From Nitrospira sp. (lineage in GTDB: Bacteria > Nitrospirota > Nitrospiria > Nitrospirales > Nitrospiraceae): DNA of 64,000 bases. The stretch is taken from positions 1 to 64,000 of the forward strand of contig JAFEBH010000020.1 of the NCBI GenBank assembly GCA_018242765.1, given 5' to 3'. The first letter of the stretch is position 1. The number at the start of each line of letters is the position of its first letter. The position numbers were made by a program, and so were the translations under genes. The notes under the pieces are model-generated. The model had not been told where the DNA came from. It made no database searches and was given only the letters and a program-made list of their open reading frames with translations. Shown here one piece after another: positions 42,482 to 53,394 of this stretch.

Positions 42482-45400
42482 CTAGTTCCTCTTCAAGAAG
42501 TCTGTGGAGACGGTATGGCCTTCCGCGTTGAAGGCGAAGTATGCCGCGGGAAGATAGTGCGCGGTCTCGTCGAGCAGATCGGGCGTGACGGCCCGCATGT
42601 GGACCAAGCTGATCGTTTCCCGCAAGACTTGCTGTAGCCACGGAATCGTCCAGAATGCTTGCTCCACCGGATTGGGATGAGCGGCCACCAAAATGGCCTG
42701 CGGCGCGACGGAATCCGGCTGATTGTACTGAAACACGACGCCGGTGGTTTCGCTCGCATTGGGCACGACTTCCACCCACTCATCGATCAGCAACCCGGCA
42801 ATCGCAGGTTGTGTGAAATCAATGGCCTCAGGGATGTGCACGATCAATGACAGCCGACCCGGGGGAACTGGCTTGTCCGGAATAAACGGTAAGCCGACCC
42901 ATCGATCGCCGTCGGCTTGGGGAAGCTGGGCCACCTGCAGCGTGAGCGCGTCGCCGTTGTTGAGCGCCTCGGCATATTGCAGCGCATCATCGAACCACGC
43001 GACATTCTCACGAACGCGTGCCATGCGTTGGTGGAACGTCACCACATTGAGCGGATCACCATCTTGGACTGCCGTGCTTGTACCCAACGCCCGTTGGATC
43101 TCCGCCAAATTCGATGGGCGGAAGCGCGGCAACACCACGAAGCTCTTGCCAAAGAGATGTTTCAGCTGCTCTGTGGAATCCGTCGTGACATCGGCTTTTG
43201 CAAGCCGCTCCGTTGCTTCACGATCGAGCGATCGCGCCTGAAAGACGAGCGTCTTCATGTCCGTATCAGTCTGGCCGGCCGCCGAGATGGGGATGGCTCC
43301 TGGGATACCAAACAAAGCCATCGTCTGCATCGCGGACCGCAGCGGCGCGAGCGTGGTGAGGGTCGCACCATCCAGTGCCGTCTTCAATTTGATCTGCAGC
43401 TGACGCAGCGATGTCAGCGCACGGTTTGCCCGCACCTTCAAGTTGGCCGAATCGAGAGCGCTTGAGGAATCACCGATAGCGGCAGGATTCAAGTCACCCG
43501 CACGAAGTGCGCGCCCGCTGGTCAGGAGACGGCGGGTCGTTCGCATCACTTCGGCGAACTCCGACCAACTGACATCCGTCATCGGCCATGAGGGATCTCG
43601 CAAGGGATTGAGTCGCAACGTCTGTGTCGCCGTGAGAGCCACCTTTCGCCGTGCCAAAAATATGAAGCGCTGCTCAAGCTCAGACAGCTGCGAATCTTCG
43701 CTTGCCTCCTGTGCGTGAATCACATCGAGCGGCGCCAGCTTCAGATCGTTGAGCCGAAACTCCTGCCTATCGATCACTGCGCCGGTCATGCCATTCACAC
43801 GCTCGACCACGCAGCGAACCTTCATGGGATTGCCCAGCAGCTTCGCTGCCCATGCGTTGAGAAACGGTTCGGCCAATGCCCGATGGGTCGACGTCCAGTC
43901 TGCAAGGGCGGCCGGAGTGCCGGGAAACAACGTCACCACACGATGAGTGAACGCGGAACCTGTTCGCGGTGTGCGGAGAACTTCCAAGTCCGGCGGCGGC
44001 GCTTCGCCACGTTCTAAGGCGTCCAGCGTGGCTGCGGCACGGCTGGGATTCCCTCGCACGACGTGATAGGCACTTTCGGCCAATAAGGCATCGCTCAACG
44101 CATCCACGCTGGTCGCCAAAGCATCGAGTTCGACATTCACAATCGGCGGCACCGGGAACCCTGCCCGATTCCCCACAACCTGCAAAACACGTGGCCGTGC
44201 ATTCGGTTCGTTGATCTGGCGCAAGAGGTTCAGTCCGTCCACCACATGGTTAGCCGGGACGCTCTCCACCGCCTGCCCATTCTCATCCACGCGCGTAGCC
44301 GTCAGCGGCGCTTGCTCTCGGAATGCGGCAATGAAGGCATCAAGCCCTCGTTCGTGCAGGCTGCGCTCGAAGCGATATCCCAACAGCGCGCCGAGCGGCT
44401 GTCCGGACCGCACCCCATCGAGCAGGTATTGCGCCGTGCGAGCACGTTCGGACGACAAATCGATCGCGAGTGGATCGGCTTCAGGATCGGACGTGCGACC
44501 GAAACGCGTCAGGTGTCCGCTTCGCAACACCGCCACGGTCGCAGCCTGATCGAGTGACGGCGCATGAACAAAACCGGGATCATTCGCCGAACCGAAGAGT
44601 GGTCCAGATTCGTTGGCTGGCGCAGTTACCTCCGTCCGTGGCGGCCCAGGTTGTAGATTCTCAACCCAACCATAGCCTCCCAGATAGACCCCAATAGGAT
44701 CTTTCTGCCGCATGATCTTCAGGCGTTTCGTGGCAAATGACGTCGCCCAGGCATCCAATCGATGCGAGGTCACATCGAGCGTGCTGCGCATCAACATCGA
44801 CAGCTTGCGCGGCTTCAACACCTTCAACGCCGTGAGGCTCTTGCGAAAATCTTGCACGGCTCCGTCGGCCGGTTGCGTGAACGCCTGTCCTGTATGCAGT
44901 GCGGCAGCCATGACGCGGTCGAGCGGCGTTTCCATCGGAAGTTGGGAAAAGCGGACATGCTCTGGCTCAGCCCGCCGATGGGGTTCACGGCCAAGCATGC
45001 GTGCCGCGGCGTTCGCATATTCGGTCATCATCGAATGACGCAGCAGCAGATACAGGAGGCTGAATGGGGTGGGAATCAATGTGTTTTGGACAATGTCGTC
45101 GAGCGTAGGCGCTTTCAATAACTGGTCGATGTAATTGAAGATAAATTCCTCGCTCGACGAAGCCTGGACCAACGGCAGGTTCAAGGAAGAACGTGCAGGA
45201 TCGCACACCGTCAGCGCCGCGCGCGGCGTGACGCCGCGAAGCCCCGCAATAAGGTTCAGCGCCGAAATCGCCTGTGACCGCTGCACTCGATTCCAACCGT
45301 CGGGTGTGGGCGTCCGCAAAAACTCGAACAGCTCTTGGGTGTAGAAGAGCCCGAAGATATGCCGGATGGAGTAATCCGTCGACAACGCATCCATCGCAAA

Positions 45401-46747
45401 GACTTCGCTGAAGTCGATATCGGGATCACTGTGATTGCCCATACGCGCGGCCGTCCGGCTTTCATCGCTCCAGTAGTCTTGGAGGCGACGGATCAACGCC
45501 ACTACAGCGCCATCCTTTGAGGCGAGCGTGCCGTCCTCCGGCATGGCTCCCCACAAGTCGAGGGCCGTGACGGGCAGAATGCCGTAGGGTTGCTTGCCGA
45601 CACGGATGGTGGGAAGGGGGCCACCCGCCCTCACGTAATCGACAAAGTGATGGCGCGCCCAGTCCAGATTCACATCAATTTGGTCTGGGGGGAAGAGGCC
45701 GGGTTGATCGCCGTTGACATCCCCGAGCCCGATCATTTGCTCCAAATAGTAGCCCCAGGTGGATGGCCATAGTGCGCGATTCATGTCGCGGGCTTCCTGT
45801 TGTTCGCGCGCATCCGCGTTGCCGGTACGTGCCAGGAGCGTTGCGGGAACACCAAGGATTTTCGAAAGGATATCCCCGTCCGATCCATCCTCTGGCTGAA
45901 ACTGGGGAGCACCGAGAATCAACCGAAAGCTCTTGTCGTGTCCCGGATCGTCGGTGCGAAAACCGGAGGCACCGTCTTCCGTATTGTTGGTCGGCGTGCC
46001 TTGCGTAACGAGACTCATGCCGTCAGTGTATTGGTGCGCCTCGATCAATTCTTTGAGTCGAGCCAATGACGCTGTGCCATCCAGTGATTTCTTCACACCA
46101 AAGACCAGGAGGAGATCGATTTTCGGCGTTGCCGTCGGCAGCTGCATGCGCAGCCCCATGCCGATCCGCTCCGCTTCTTTGAAGTCAACCATCCACGTCA
46201 TGCCCTCATCGACGGCGAGGGCCTCGTCCCCTTGACGAACGGTAGCTTGCGGGTTGGGGCCGACCGGCACGATGTCCGGGATCAGGTTCCCGGCCACGGT
46301 CACGGCGCTGGTCCCCTGCACAAATGCCGTCGCGATCCACTGATCGGGAAGCACCGTCGTGCGTGGGGCGCGAGTCCAGGTTTCATTGCCCTGGGTTTGA
46401 GGGCGCATCGGTGGCGACGGAAATCGGGGCGGCTTTGTCGGCCGGTCCGACTGATTCGTCGGCGTCAACTGCCGTACAATCCATGAGGCACGCTCGGCAC
46501 CATACCGATCTGCAAGTTGGCGCCATGCGTCCTTCTGCGCTTCTTCCGTCTTCGCACTCCAGAGCAGGGTGTGGAAATGCTTGCCCCATACAACTTCGTC
46601 AGTCGTCAACTCGGGCTCATGCGTGTCCACATGAATCTTGTCGGGAAACACACGGATCCGCAGTTCTTGCCCGAAAAAGCGGGTTTCCAGGCGAACCGGA
46701 AACAGCACAAGTGGACGATCACCATTGATCAGCAAGGGGTCAGGCAT
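42482..46747 (-). CDS. Giant-operon protein D, unknown (1421 aa)
   Basis: The start at 46747 follows aagga; an in-frame Met at 46780 would overlap protein C. The N-terminus reads LVLFPVRLETRFFGQELRIR and then VFPDKIHVDTHEPELT. A middle region is helical (STLDVTSHRLDAWATSFATK, GYGWVENLQPGPP, LLDGVRSGQPLGALLGYRFE). The C-terminus ends PNASETTGVVFQYNQPDSVA and LLDETAHYLPAAYFAF. It has no Walker, nuclease or TM motif that I can see. Ten base pairs separate it from C. It is soluble and multidomain; role unknown. Confidence 0.9.
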   Translation of the reverse strand: MPDPLLINGDRPLVLFPVRLETRFFGQELRIRVFPDKIHVDTHEPELTTDEVVWGKHFHTLLWSAKTEEAQKDAWRQLADRYGAERASWIVRQLTPTNQSDRPTKPPRFPSPPMRPQTQGNETWTRAPRTTVLPDQWIATAFVQGTSAVTVAGNLIPDIVPVGPNPQATVRQGDEALAVDEGMTWMVDFKEAERIGMGLRMQLPTATPKIDLLLVFGVKKSLDGTASLARLKELIEAHQYTDGMSLVTQGTPTNNTEDGASGFRTDDPGHDKSFRLILGAPQFQPEDGSDGDILSKILGVPATLLARTGNADAREQQEARDMNRALWPSTWGYYLEQMIGLGDVNGDQPGLFPPDQIDVNLDWARHHFVDYVRAGGPLPTIRVGKQPYGILPVTALDLWGAMPEDGTLASKDGAVVALIRRLQDYWSDESRTAARMGNHSDPDIDFSEVFAMDALSTDYSIRHIFGLFYTQELFEFLRTPTPDGWNRVQRSQAISALNLIAGLRGVTPRAALTVCDPARSSLNLPLVQASSSEEFIFNYIDQLLKAPTLDDIVQNTLIPTPFSLLYLLLRHSMMTEYANAAARMLGREPHRRAEPEHVRFSQLPMETPLDRVMAAALHTGQAFTQPADGAVQDFRKSLTALKVLKPRKLSMLMRSTLDVTSHRLDAWATSFATKRLKIMRQKDPIGVYLGGYGWVENLQPGPPRTEVTAPANESGPLFGSANDPGFVHAPSLDQAATVAVLRSGHLTRFGRTSDPEADPLAIDLSSERARTAQYLLDGVRSGQPLGALLGYRFERSLHERGLDAFIAAFREQAPLTATRVDENGQAVESVPANHVVDGLNLLRQINEPNARPRVLQVVGNRAGFPVPPIVNVELDALATSVDALSDALLAESAYHVVRGNPSRAAATLDALERGEAPPPDLEVLRTPRTGSAFTHRVVTLFPGTPAALADWTSTHRALAEPFLNAWAAKLLGNPMKVRCVVERVNGMTGAVIDRQEFRLNDLKLAPLDVIHAQEASEDSQLSELEQRFIFLARRKVALTATQTLRLNPLRDPSWPMTDVSWSEFAEVMRTTRRLLTSGRALRAGDLNPAAIGDSSSALDSANLKVRANRALTSLRQLQIKLKTALDGATLTTLAPLRSAMQTMALFGIPGAIPISAAGQTDTDMKTLVFQARSLDREATERLAKADVTTDSTEQLKHLFGKSFVVLPRFRPSNLAEIQRALGTSTAVQDGDPLNVVTFHQRMARVRENVAWFDDALQYAEALNNGDALTLQVAQLPQADGDRWVGLPFIPDKPVPPGRLSLIVHIPEAIDFTQPAIAGLLIDEWVEVVPNASETTGVVFQYNQPDSVAPQAILVAAHPNPVEQAFWTIPWLQQVLRETISLVHMRAVTPDLLDETAHYLPAAYFAFNAEGHTVSTDFLKRN

Positions 46748-46757
46748 AGTTCTTCCT

Positions 46758-49667
46758 TCACGGCAACATCTGTCTGGCAAGGATCGCGATGCGCACCGGC
46801 TTCTGCAGCGTGATGCGTGCCATGTGCGCGCCGTTCGCCCCCCACTGGGCTCCAGGCGGGTTGGCGGACGTATCGGGAAGCGGTGGCAACGGCGATGCAG
46901 GTTTCACTCCGACTTTGACGTGGGTCATCGCACGAAGCTCCGTGGCGGTCTGTACCAGGTGTCGCCATGTGAGCTGATTCCAATCCGTGACGCGTGACGG
47001 CTGCGGATCGATATCCTTCGGCATATCGAGTCCAAAGTCAGGCTCGCCGGGCTGTTGTTGGATCACAAAAAACCAACCGGGATCGGGATCAATGCCTCGA
47101 GCCACACTTGCCGTCAGGTCGAAACCGAAGAACACCACATCAGGCGACACCGAACCACGAAACAAGGGATAGCGCTCCTCCGTCGTGAGTTTCGGATTAG
47201 TGGCCGTTCCCGTGGCCTTTGCGGCATAAATCACGGCATTGGGATAGCGCCGAAAGAGCTCTCCACGGACCAAGAGCACTAATTGATCGGGATTGCCGGA
47301 AGCCGATGGATTGCGGCCAAGCGGACCATTCCACGTATGGATAGGCTGCATGAATTCTTGCTGTACCGAACCACGACGATTCCAGAAGAAACGGAAATAG
47401 CTGCCGCGTCGATCTGTGGGATATTCGCGCCACAGCAACTCGCGACCCATTTCGTGATTCAACCCGATCATGAACGCTTCGATAAAACGCGAGTTCGGCT
47501 GCACCAGCGTGACGCTGTTCGGTGGAACGTCCTCCAGCCCAGGGAGGAGAAATTCCGGAGCCAATTCCATGAGGCGCTCGGACATCGGCGCTGGAAACTG
47601 TGGATGTGCCACGACTTGCTCTTCGTCCTGAACTACTGCCTCGTTGAGGCCTCTTAACCCAGGAATGATCGACACCTGCTTCGGTTGTAGCCGCCCTTTC
47701 AGCGATCCCAGATCGGGAACGCGGAACACGATTTTTCCCGTTTCTCCGATACGTACCAGCTTCGATAAATGTGCGAAGGCGGCCTGGCGAAACTCAGTCA
47801 TCGGTGTGGGCTCGCGTGGCCCACCGTCGTCGACGGCGCGAAAACTCTGCCCCTGCGTTTCGCGAATCGTCAGGACGGGCGGCCGCACGGTGGGAGTGAA
47901 GACTAGCGGCTTGATCTCGGACCTGAGGACAGAAGGCCGAACGGGAGGGGTGAAAATAGGCGGCGGCACAGTGGAGGTAAAGTTGGAGGGTACCAGTCTC
48001 GCCTGATCAATGTGCGGTGTACCGGCAGCATCCGAGACGCTTTTGATCGTGGCCATACGGCCGACGAAGATTCGCGGTGGAGGCGTGATCACGATCCGGT
48101 TTACCGGCGGCAGCGACTGGAAAAGTTTCATCATTGGACGCGCCACGATTTGCGTCTGCACAATGGCCGGCGTCAGTGCGCGCCGGTTGATCGGCCCACG
48201 AGGACGTGCCACTCGCCGTAACACTGCAGATTGGAATCCCGGTACCTCCGATCCGCTCAACTGCCACGCCACAGTGCGCTGAACATTGCTCTCGCCCACC
48301 TTGACCGACACCGCGACTTTCGCCAGGCTCGAACCGGTGACCTGCAGCAAGCCATCATCGTCGATCGACCTGACATGGCGTCCCCATGTCGCCTCTCGCG
48401 TGGCGGCGGCCAACTGCCTTCGCCGCCGCTCTTCGTTGTCTTTCTCAATCGCATCCACCTGCTGCCAGGCCGACGCCATGAGATGTTCTTGATCTTCCTG
48501 TACGATGCGCGTACCAAGGCTCGCGGCAATGCGATCGCGCGGATCCAGGTTGAGATCATTGATCCAATGCTGCGGCGTAGCGTTCATATCCACCCGCTCC
48601 CTCGGCGGATAGGTCAAGCCGTAGATGGGTGGCGCGACGATGGGGTCCTGAGTCACCGGCTGGTTCAATGCATTGACTGGCGAGTTCAAAATGTCCGCAA
48701 GCTTGCCCTGCAGCAGTTTGAGGACCGGTTGCGGCTGGGCCGTCACGGGTTCCGGCGGCTTGAGAATGCCTTTCATGGCAATCATCCCACCGGAAGGGAG
48801 CCCGAATCCCGGCTTCGTCAGATCGAGCAGTCGTGTTCCGACGTGTTCGGGAAGCGGCTGTGGCCTCAGGTCGCGCACCAAGGATTCGAAATCGCCTTCA
48901 GGCCCGGTCGTGAATTCCCATGAGTACAACACCGGCAACTGAAAGGGCGCAGTGGGTTGACCGAGGCGCCATGCCGGTTCGAGCTTTTCAAGCTCGTGTT
49001 CGGCGACAGGAAGGCCAAGCGCAGCTTTACGTCCCACTTCAAATGTCGGCACCACACAGGCTATATAGGCGACATCCGGATCGAGACGTCGTGGACACAT
49101 GAGCCGCGACACCGTGCGCGCTGGAGCATCTTCGATGGTGTTCTTGAGCACGGACACCGTATCCGTTGAGGCCCCCACCACCTGCGCATGGGCCCATGCC
49201 CACGATTCTTCAAGATCAGGCAGGTCCTCCGCCACCGGACTGGTGAGATCAAGCACCGGTAACGGCGAAGCATCCGTACGCCCGAGCGTGACACTTGCCC
49301 GCTTGCGCACCACGACCAGACAGATCCACGGCCGCAATCGCTCTCCCGCACCGGCTTTTGCCGGTGTGAAGAGCCACGGAAAATCGGGACGGTCGAATTC
49401 AATCAGTGGGAAAAAGTTCGACTCAAAGTTCGTGGTGCGATGCCGAGGCTCGACTCTGACGACTTGCTTGGGATCAATCGCGGTCACATCACCGGGGCCG
49501 TAGAGACGCACATCCCGCCCAGGCACAGTGAAGTTGGTCAGCGTCACGCTCACCGGAAGCGAGACGTCGGCACGCTGAGCGGGGCCTAGGGAATCCGGCG
49601 TCGTGATGCCGGCGGCTGCACCTTGCCGGACCCACGGTAAGAAGTGTCGCGCTGCAGTGTCTGCCAT
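46758..49667 (-). CDS. Giant-operon protein C, unknown (969 aa)
   Basis: A strong ribosome site (aaggag) precedes the ATG. The N-terminus reads RHFLPWVRQGAAAGITTPDS, then VRLYGPGDVTAIDPKQVVRV and FFPLIEFDRPDFPWLFTPAK. These Pro/Trp-rich motifs are typical of conserved but unnamed proteins. The centre has repeated TPPVRPSVLR-like and TPTVRPPVLT segments, perhaps a flexible linker. Near the end is PGWFFVIQQQPGEPDFGLDM. No secretion signal, no catalytic motif that I recognise. Confidence 0.9.
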   Translation of the reverse strand: MADTAARHFLPWVRQGAAAGITTPDSLGPAQRADVSLPVSVTLTNFTVPGRDVRLYGPGDVTAIDPKQVVRVEPRHRTTNFESNFFPLIEFDRPDFPWLFTPAKAGAGERLRPWICLVVVRKRASVTLGRTDASPLPVLDLTSPVAEDLPDLEESWAWAHAQVVGASTDTVSVLKNTIEDAPARTVSRLMCPRRLDPDVAYIACVVPTFEVGRKAALGLPVAEHELEKLEPAWRLGQPTAPFQLPVLYSWEFTTGPEGDFESLVRDLRPQPLPEHVGTRLLDLTKPGFGLPSGGMIAMKGILKPPEPVTAQPQPVLKLLQGKLADILNSPVNALNQPVTQDPIVAPPIYGLTYPPRERVDMNATPQHWINDLNLDPRDRIAASLGTRIVQEDQEHLMASAWQQVDAIEKDNEERRRRQLAAATREATWGRHVRSIDDDGLLQVTGSSLAKVAVSVKVGESNVQRTVAWQLSGSEVPGFQSAVLRRVARPRGPINRRALTPAIVQTQIVARPMMKLFQSLPPVNRIVITPPPRIFVGRMATIKSVSDAAGTPHIDQARLVPSNFTSTVPPPIFTPPVRPSVLRSEIKPLVFTPTVRPPVLTIRETQGQSFRAVDDGGPREPTPMTEFRQAAFAHLSKLVRIGETGKIVFRVPDLGSLKGRLQPKQVSIIPGLRGLNEAVVQDEEQVVAHPQFPAPMSERLMELAPEFLLPGLEDVPPNSVTLVQPNSRFIEAFMIGLNHEMGRELLWREYPTDRRGSYFRFFWNRRGSVQQEFMQPIHTWNGPLGRNPSASGNPDQLVLLVRGELFRRYPNAVIYAAKATGTATNPKLTTEERYPLFRGSVSPDVVFFGFDLTASVARGIDPDPGWFFVIQQQPGEPDFGLDMPKDIDPQPSRVTDWNQLTWRHLVQTATELRAMTHVKVGVKPASPLPPLPDTSANPPGAQWGANGAHMARITLQKPVRIAILARQMLP

Positions 49668-49737
49668 AGGATCTGCTCCTTCTTGCCCCCGGCTCTGCCG
49701 TCTTGCACGTCTCCGGTGTGGGCATCACACCATTTCG

Positions 49738-52700
49738 TTACCGCGTCACGAGGACTTGGAAGTTCGCCGCATCCTTCTTATTCAACTTCTTCAGGACATC
49801 GGCAGCTTCGAGCCGTGTGGCGAACGTCGTCGTCCCCTCAAGATTGGACAAATCAACCTTGGATCTCACCGTAAACGTCCTCGGAACCGACTTGGACGGA
49901 ATCGTCGAACCACGATACCGGATCGCACCGAGACGCGATGCGTCACTGATCCCGACCGCACTCCACTCAGAAAACCGATTCGCGACATTGACCGGAATGG
50001 TCGTCGTGGTCCGCGGCGCTTCGGGTGGACTCGGAATCACGATGTCTTCAAAATCCGCGGCAGCGGACACGGGAATTCCGCAATCCACCGCCTGGCTCCC
50101 AACGCGGACACCGGCAGGCAATAATTCAAACGACGGGCTCGACAGCTTCTGATCATCCGTCAGGTCACGGAACTGCGCCGGTGCGAAATGATCGCGTACG
50201 AGATCGTCGGCTGCCGGAATCAATGCGGCGCCGCCCACCGTGATCTGCCGGATCCGAAACTCTTGCGTGCCACCCACCGGCCTCGTATTGCCGAAGCGCG
50301 AAATCGGCGTATTGAGCGGCACCACATTTTGCTTCACCGTCAAAGTGCTCAGCGGATGAATGCGAACCGCACCGGCCGGCCCCTCGCGTAAGCTGACGAG
50401 ACGCTCGCCGGTCCCCGGCATGACGGCGTTCCATGCGGCGGCATCGGCCAATGCGGTGCGCAGCAAAGCCCCCACGTCGACAGGCGCAGGCAACGGGGGT
50501 TTTTCGCCCGACACCAGCGTGACGGTGAACGACACACTGAAATCCACCCAGCAGATTTCGAACGTCGCCTTGCCCTTGACGTTCAGCGGACGGGGGCCTG
50601 AGAGCTCGCCTGCGAAGCTGACTTTGAACAGATTCGTCGAGCCGGCTTTCAACTGCAATGACGCGTACAGCGAGGCGACAAAGTGGAACGGATCAAACTG
50701 TATCAGCACATCGTACCCGGCTTGACCCGAGATGCTGAATTTTGACTTCTTGGCGAACAGCTCGGCATGCGCGCCGAACTGCACCGTGTTCGATGTGATG
50801 GCGAAGTATGAGTCGCACCGGATCTTCAAATCATTCGAGTCTGCAAAGACGATCGCCGCACGTTGCATGCGCTCCAAACCCGGAGGCGGGATGAACGCCG
50901 GGTGCAACCCACCGACAGAGAGGGCGAAGAACGGCTGATTGCCCCAGCTCAGACGCATGCGCATCTCGCCGGTGATGACGAATCGATCGACGAGGCGCGA
51001 ATCAAACAATACCGCATCGAGGAACGCGCGTTTCTGGTCAAAGTCGACCCCGCCGAAGATGTTCATCTGCAGGCGAACGAGGTCCAGATCTTTCTTCGGC
51101 AGAACGGCTAAGACCTGCCCCATGATGAGGAATCGTGTCCGCACACCCAGTTCGAGGATCAGCGCCAGATTGATGGTGATCAACGGCGGTGTACCCCATG
51201 TGATCTGCGCCACGAGGCCGAACAAGTAGTGATCCCGCGCCACCGGAAAAAAGTTGCGAATCACGCTCAGATACTGCGGCGCGTTGCGGATTAGGTCTTT
51301 CGGTGCAAGCACCGCGTTGAGCGTGTTGGCGCGTACACCTGCCTGCACCGCATCTTCGTTGACTGTGCGATGAATGCCTAGCAGCCCACCAATGCCGGTG
51401 AGCATGAATCCGAAGCCGATCGGAATAGGCTTGAAGCCGTCGGCGGTGATGATCACCAGCAACGAAAATCCACCGCCCGGAATGTTCGTGTTCAGCAGGC
51501 CCAACGCCGACAGCGATGCGAGGCCTTCGATCTCCAAGTGCAGCGCGCCGGCATACTGATCGTGCTCACGATCCAGATCCAGAAAGCCGCCGCCGTGAAC
51601 GACCTTGCCGTCAATATCCAGACCAATGGCCATAGGCGGCTGGAATCCGAAATCTAAATCGAAGAACGTCAGATTCCCATCCGGCTTAGCGAAATCCGCG
51701 GAAACCGCTAAGCCCATCTTATCGAAACTGGCAGTGACCGGCCCTAACGTGACGTCGGCTGCGACGGTGGCGGCAAACGTCAGCTTGGCCTTCCCGTTGT
51801 CCGTCTGAGGCGAGAGCGCCAACGACAGGAATTGAATGTGCACGGGTCCGAACGTCTTCCCGACCGGCGTGATGCGGTTGAGATCCGCGTCGTTGTCGTC
51901 GCCCGTCGCAACGTCACGAGAAGCGAGGGCTCTGGACCCTGCGGCCAGCCTCGGTGACGAAGAGGGAGGAGGCGGCGGATTGGTTTGTTTCAAAACGTTG
52001 CCCTTTCCTCCTTCGAGAAAAAAGCCCCGCTCAGTCGACCACCCCAGCCCCAGATTCAACGGAATTTTCTTCTCGCCCGGCAGAATCTGTGAGAGAAATC
52101 CGTTGCCGGACTTGTCGAGAATCAGCACCAATTCGCTCTCGCGCGCGAGAGCCCGCACGCCTGCCACGGCGGGAGACAATTCAAATTCCGTTTCAAATTT
52201 ACCGAATTGCAGATGCGAGCCGTCTTCCTTGCCGAGCCGATAGAGCGGCGCTTCGGCACTCCCTCCCTCAAAACCGAACTTGATACTCGGCTGTCCCGGA
52301 CCACCCACGCTCGACTTGGAAAACTCGTCGAGATGAAAAAATAAGTCCGCGGCCGTCACTGACGGTGTGACTTTGAAGCGCCAATCTTTGTTGATAGGAA
52401 CATTGATGCTCGCACCGAATTCGAAGGAAACCATCAAGCCAGGCCCACCATGAATCTTCGGGACGAACAACAACGTGAGTGTGCCGTTCTTATCAATGGC
52501 TTTCTTAGGGTCAGTGGGACCGCGCTCCTTCCAATTGAAGCGGAGCGAGAGCGTGCGCTCCGACATCTTGTCGAGGAGCGGTGTGGCGGAACCGGGCGCT
52601 GGCTCCCAACCGTAGAGCGGCTCGATGGCCAACGTCGAAAGATCGCCGTCGTCCTCCCGAGATGTGGACGATGTCAACCCGTTGAACTCCAGAATGACGA

Positions 52701-53394
52701 GCCCGGCCGCGAGCGGAATGAACACGTTGTCTGAAAACGTACGCGTTTGTTCTTCATCGTCGAGCAGCCAACCTCGCTTTCTAAAGATCGTGACAAAACG
52801 GTTCCACACCACATGTGGGATCGTGGCGGTGAGGGGCTCCTCCAAAAAACCGAGCGGCTGCGCGGACCAATAAATGAGGGGGCCGTACGGCACAAAGTGC
52901 AGGCGCAGGTAGTCCACCATTAAAATGTCGATGAGCCGATGGGCGATCTCAAGAGCCTTGAACGACGGAAGATTGACGTCCAGAGCTTTGATGAAATTCA
53001 GCAGCGCGTTGAAGACGTCTTTGATGTCGCCAAGCGCCTTCTTGAAATCGTCGAAGCTCGGATCCTCGGCATCACGATAGGTACGGATGTTGGCGAGATT
53101 CTTCTCCGGCAGCACCAACTTTGCCGCTTTGCTCGACGACAGACCCAGCACTTTACCGAGGTCCTGGGCTTGCCCGGCGGATACTTCAGTCTCGATGCTA
53201 ATCGTCTTGCGATACTCATTGATGCCTTTGATCTGATGCTGAGGGAACGGTTGTCCGACGGTGATGGTCGGCGGCAGTCCCAAATCGATGAGCACTTCTG
53301 CGCGCGCCGCATCATCGTTCAGTCGATCGGCCAGCCACTCGTAGAATTCTCCCACCTTGCCGACGACGGTCTGTAAGATGTTCTCGGCACTCAT
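49738..53394 (-). CDS. Giant-operon protein B, DUF6603-like (1218 aa)
   Basis: The ATG overlaps the stop of protein A (ATGA), with agga upstream. The N-terminal 250 residues are helical. From about 330 to 960 the chain is repetitive and beta-rich with Gly/Phe/Pro motifs (GGFLDLDREHDQYAGALHLE; YLFGLVAQITWGTPPLITIN; LALSVGGLHPAF-like). This resembles the domain named DUF6603, an elongated beta fold of unknown role. A Pro-run (NPPPPPSSSP) divides two halves. It is followed at 70 bp by protein C. No signal peptide. Confidence 0.88.
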   Translation of the reverse strand: MSAENILQTVVGKVGEFYEWLADRLNDDAARAEVLIDLGLPPTITVGQPFPQHQIKGINEYRKTISIETEVSAGQAQDLGKVLGLSSSKAAKLVLPEKNLANIRTYRDAEDPSFDDFKKALGDIKDVFNALLNFIKALDVNLPSFKALEIAHRLIDILMVDYLRLHFVPYGPLIYWSAQPLGFLEEPLTATIPHVVWNRFVTIFRKRGWLLDDEEQTRTFSDNVFIPLAAGLVILEFNGLTSSTSREDDGDLSTLAIEPLYGWEPAPGSATPLLDKMSERTLSLRFNWKERGPTDPKKAIDKNGTLTLLFVPKIHGGPGLMVSFEFGASINVPINKDWRFKVTPSVTAADLFFHLDEFSKSSVGGPGQPSIKFGFEGGSAEAPLYRLGKEDGSHLQFGKFETEFELSPAVAGVRALARESELVLILDKSGNGFLSQILPGEKKIPLNLGLGWSTERGFFLEGGKGNVLKQTNPPPPPSSSPRLAAGSRALASRDVATGDDNDADLNRITPVGKTFGPVHIQFLSLALSPQTDNGKAKLTFAATVAADVTLGPVTASFDKMGLAVSADFAKPDGNLTFFDLDFGFQPPMAIGLDIDGKVVHGGGFLDLDREHDQYAGALHLEIEGLASLSALGLLNTNIPGGGFSLLVIITADGFKPIPIGFGFMLTGIGGLLGIHRTVNEDAVQAGVRANTLNAVLAPKDLIRNAPQYLSVIRNFFPVARDHYLFGLVAQITWGTPPLITINLALILELGVRTRFLIMGQVLAVLPKKDLDLVRLQMNIFGGVDFDQKRAFLDAVLFDSRLVDRFVITGEMRMRLSWGNQPFFALSVGGLHPAFIPPPGLERMQRAAIVFADSNDLKIRCDSYFAITSNTVQFGAHAELFAKKSKFSISGQAGYDVLIQFDPFHFVASLYASLQLKAGSTNLFKVSFAGELSGPRPLNVKGKATFEICWVDFSVSFTVTLVSGEKPPLPAPVDVGALLRTALADAAAWNAVMPGTGERLVSLREGPAGAVRIHPLSTLTVKQNVVPLNTPISRFGNTRPVGGTQEFRIRQITVGGAALIPAADDLVRDHFAPAQFRDLTDDQKLSSPSFELLPAGVRVGSQAVDCGIPVSAAADFEDIVIPSPPEAPRTTTTIPVNVANRFSEWSAVGISDASRLGAIRYRGSTIPSKSVPRTFTVRSKVDLSNLEGTTTFATRLEAADVLKKLNKKDAANFQVLVTR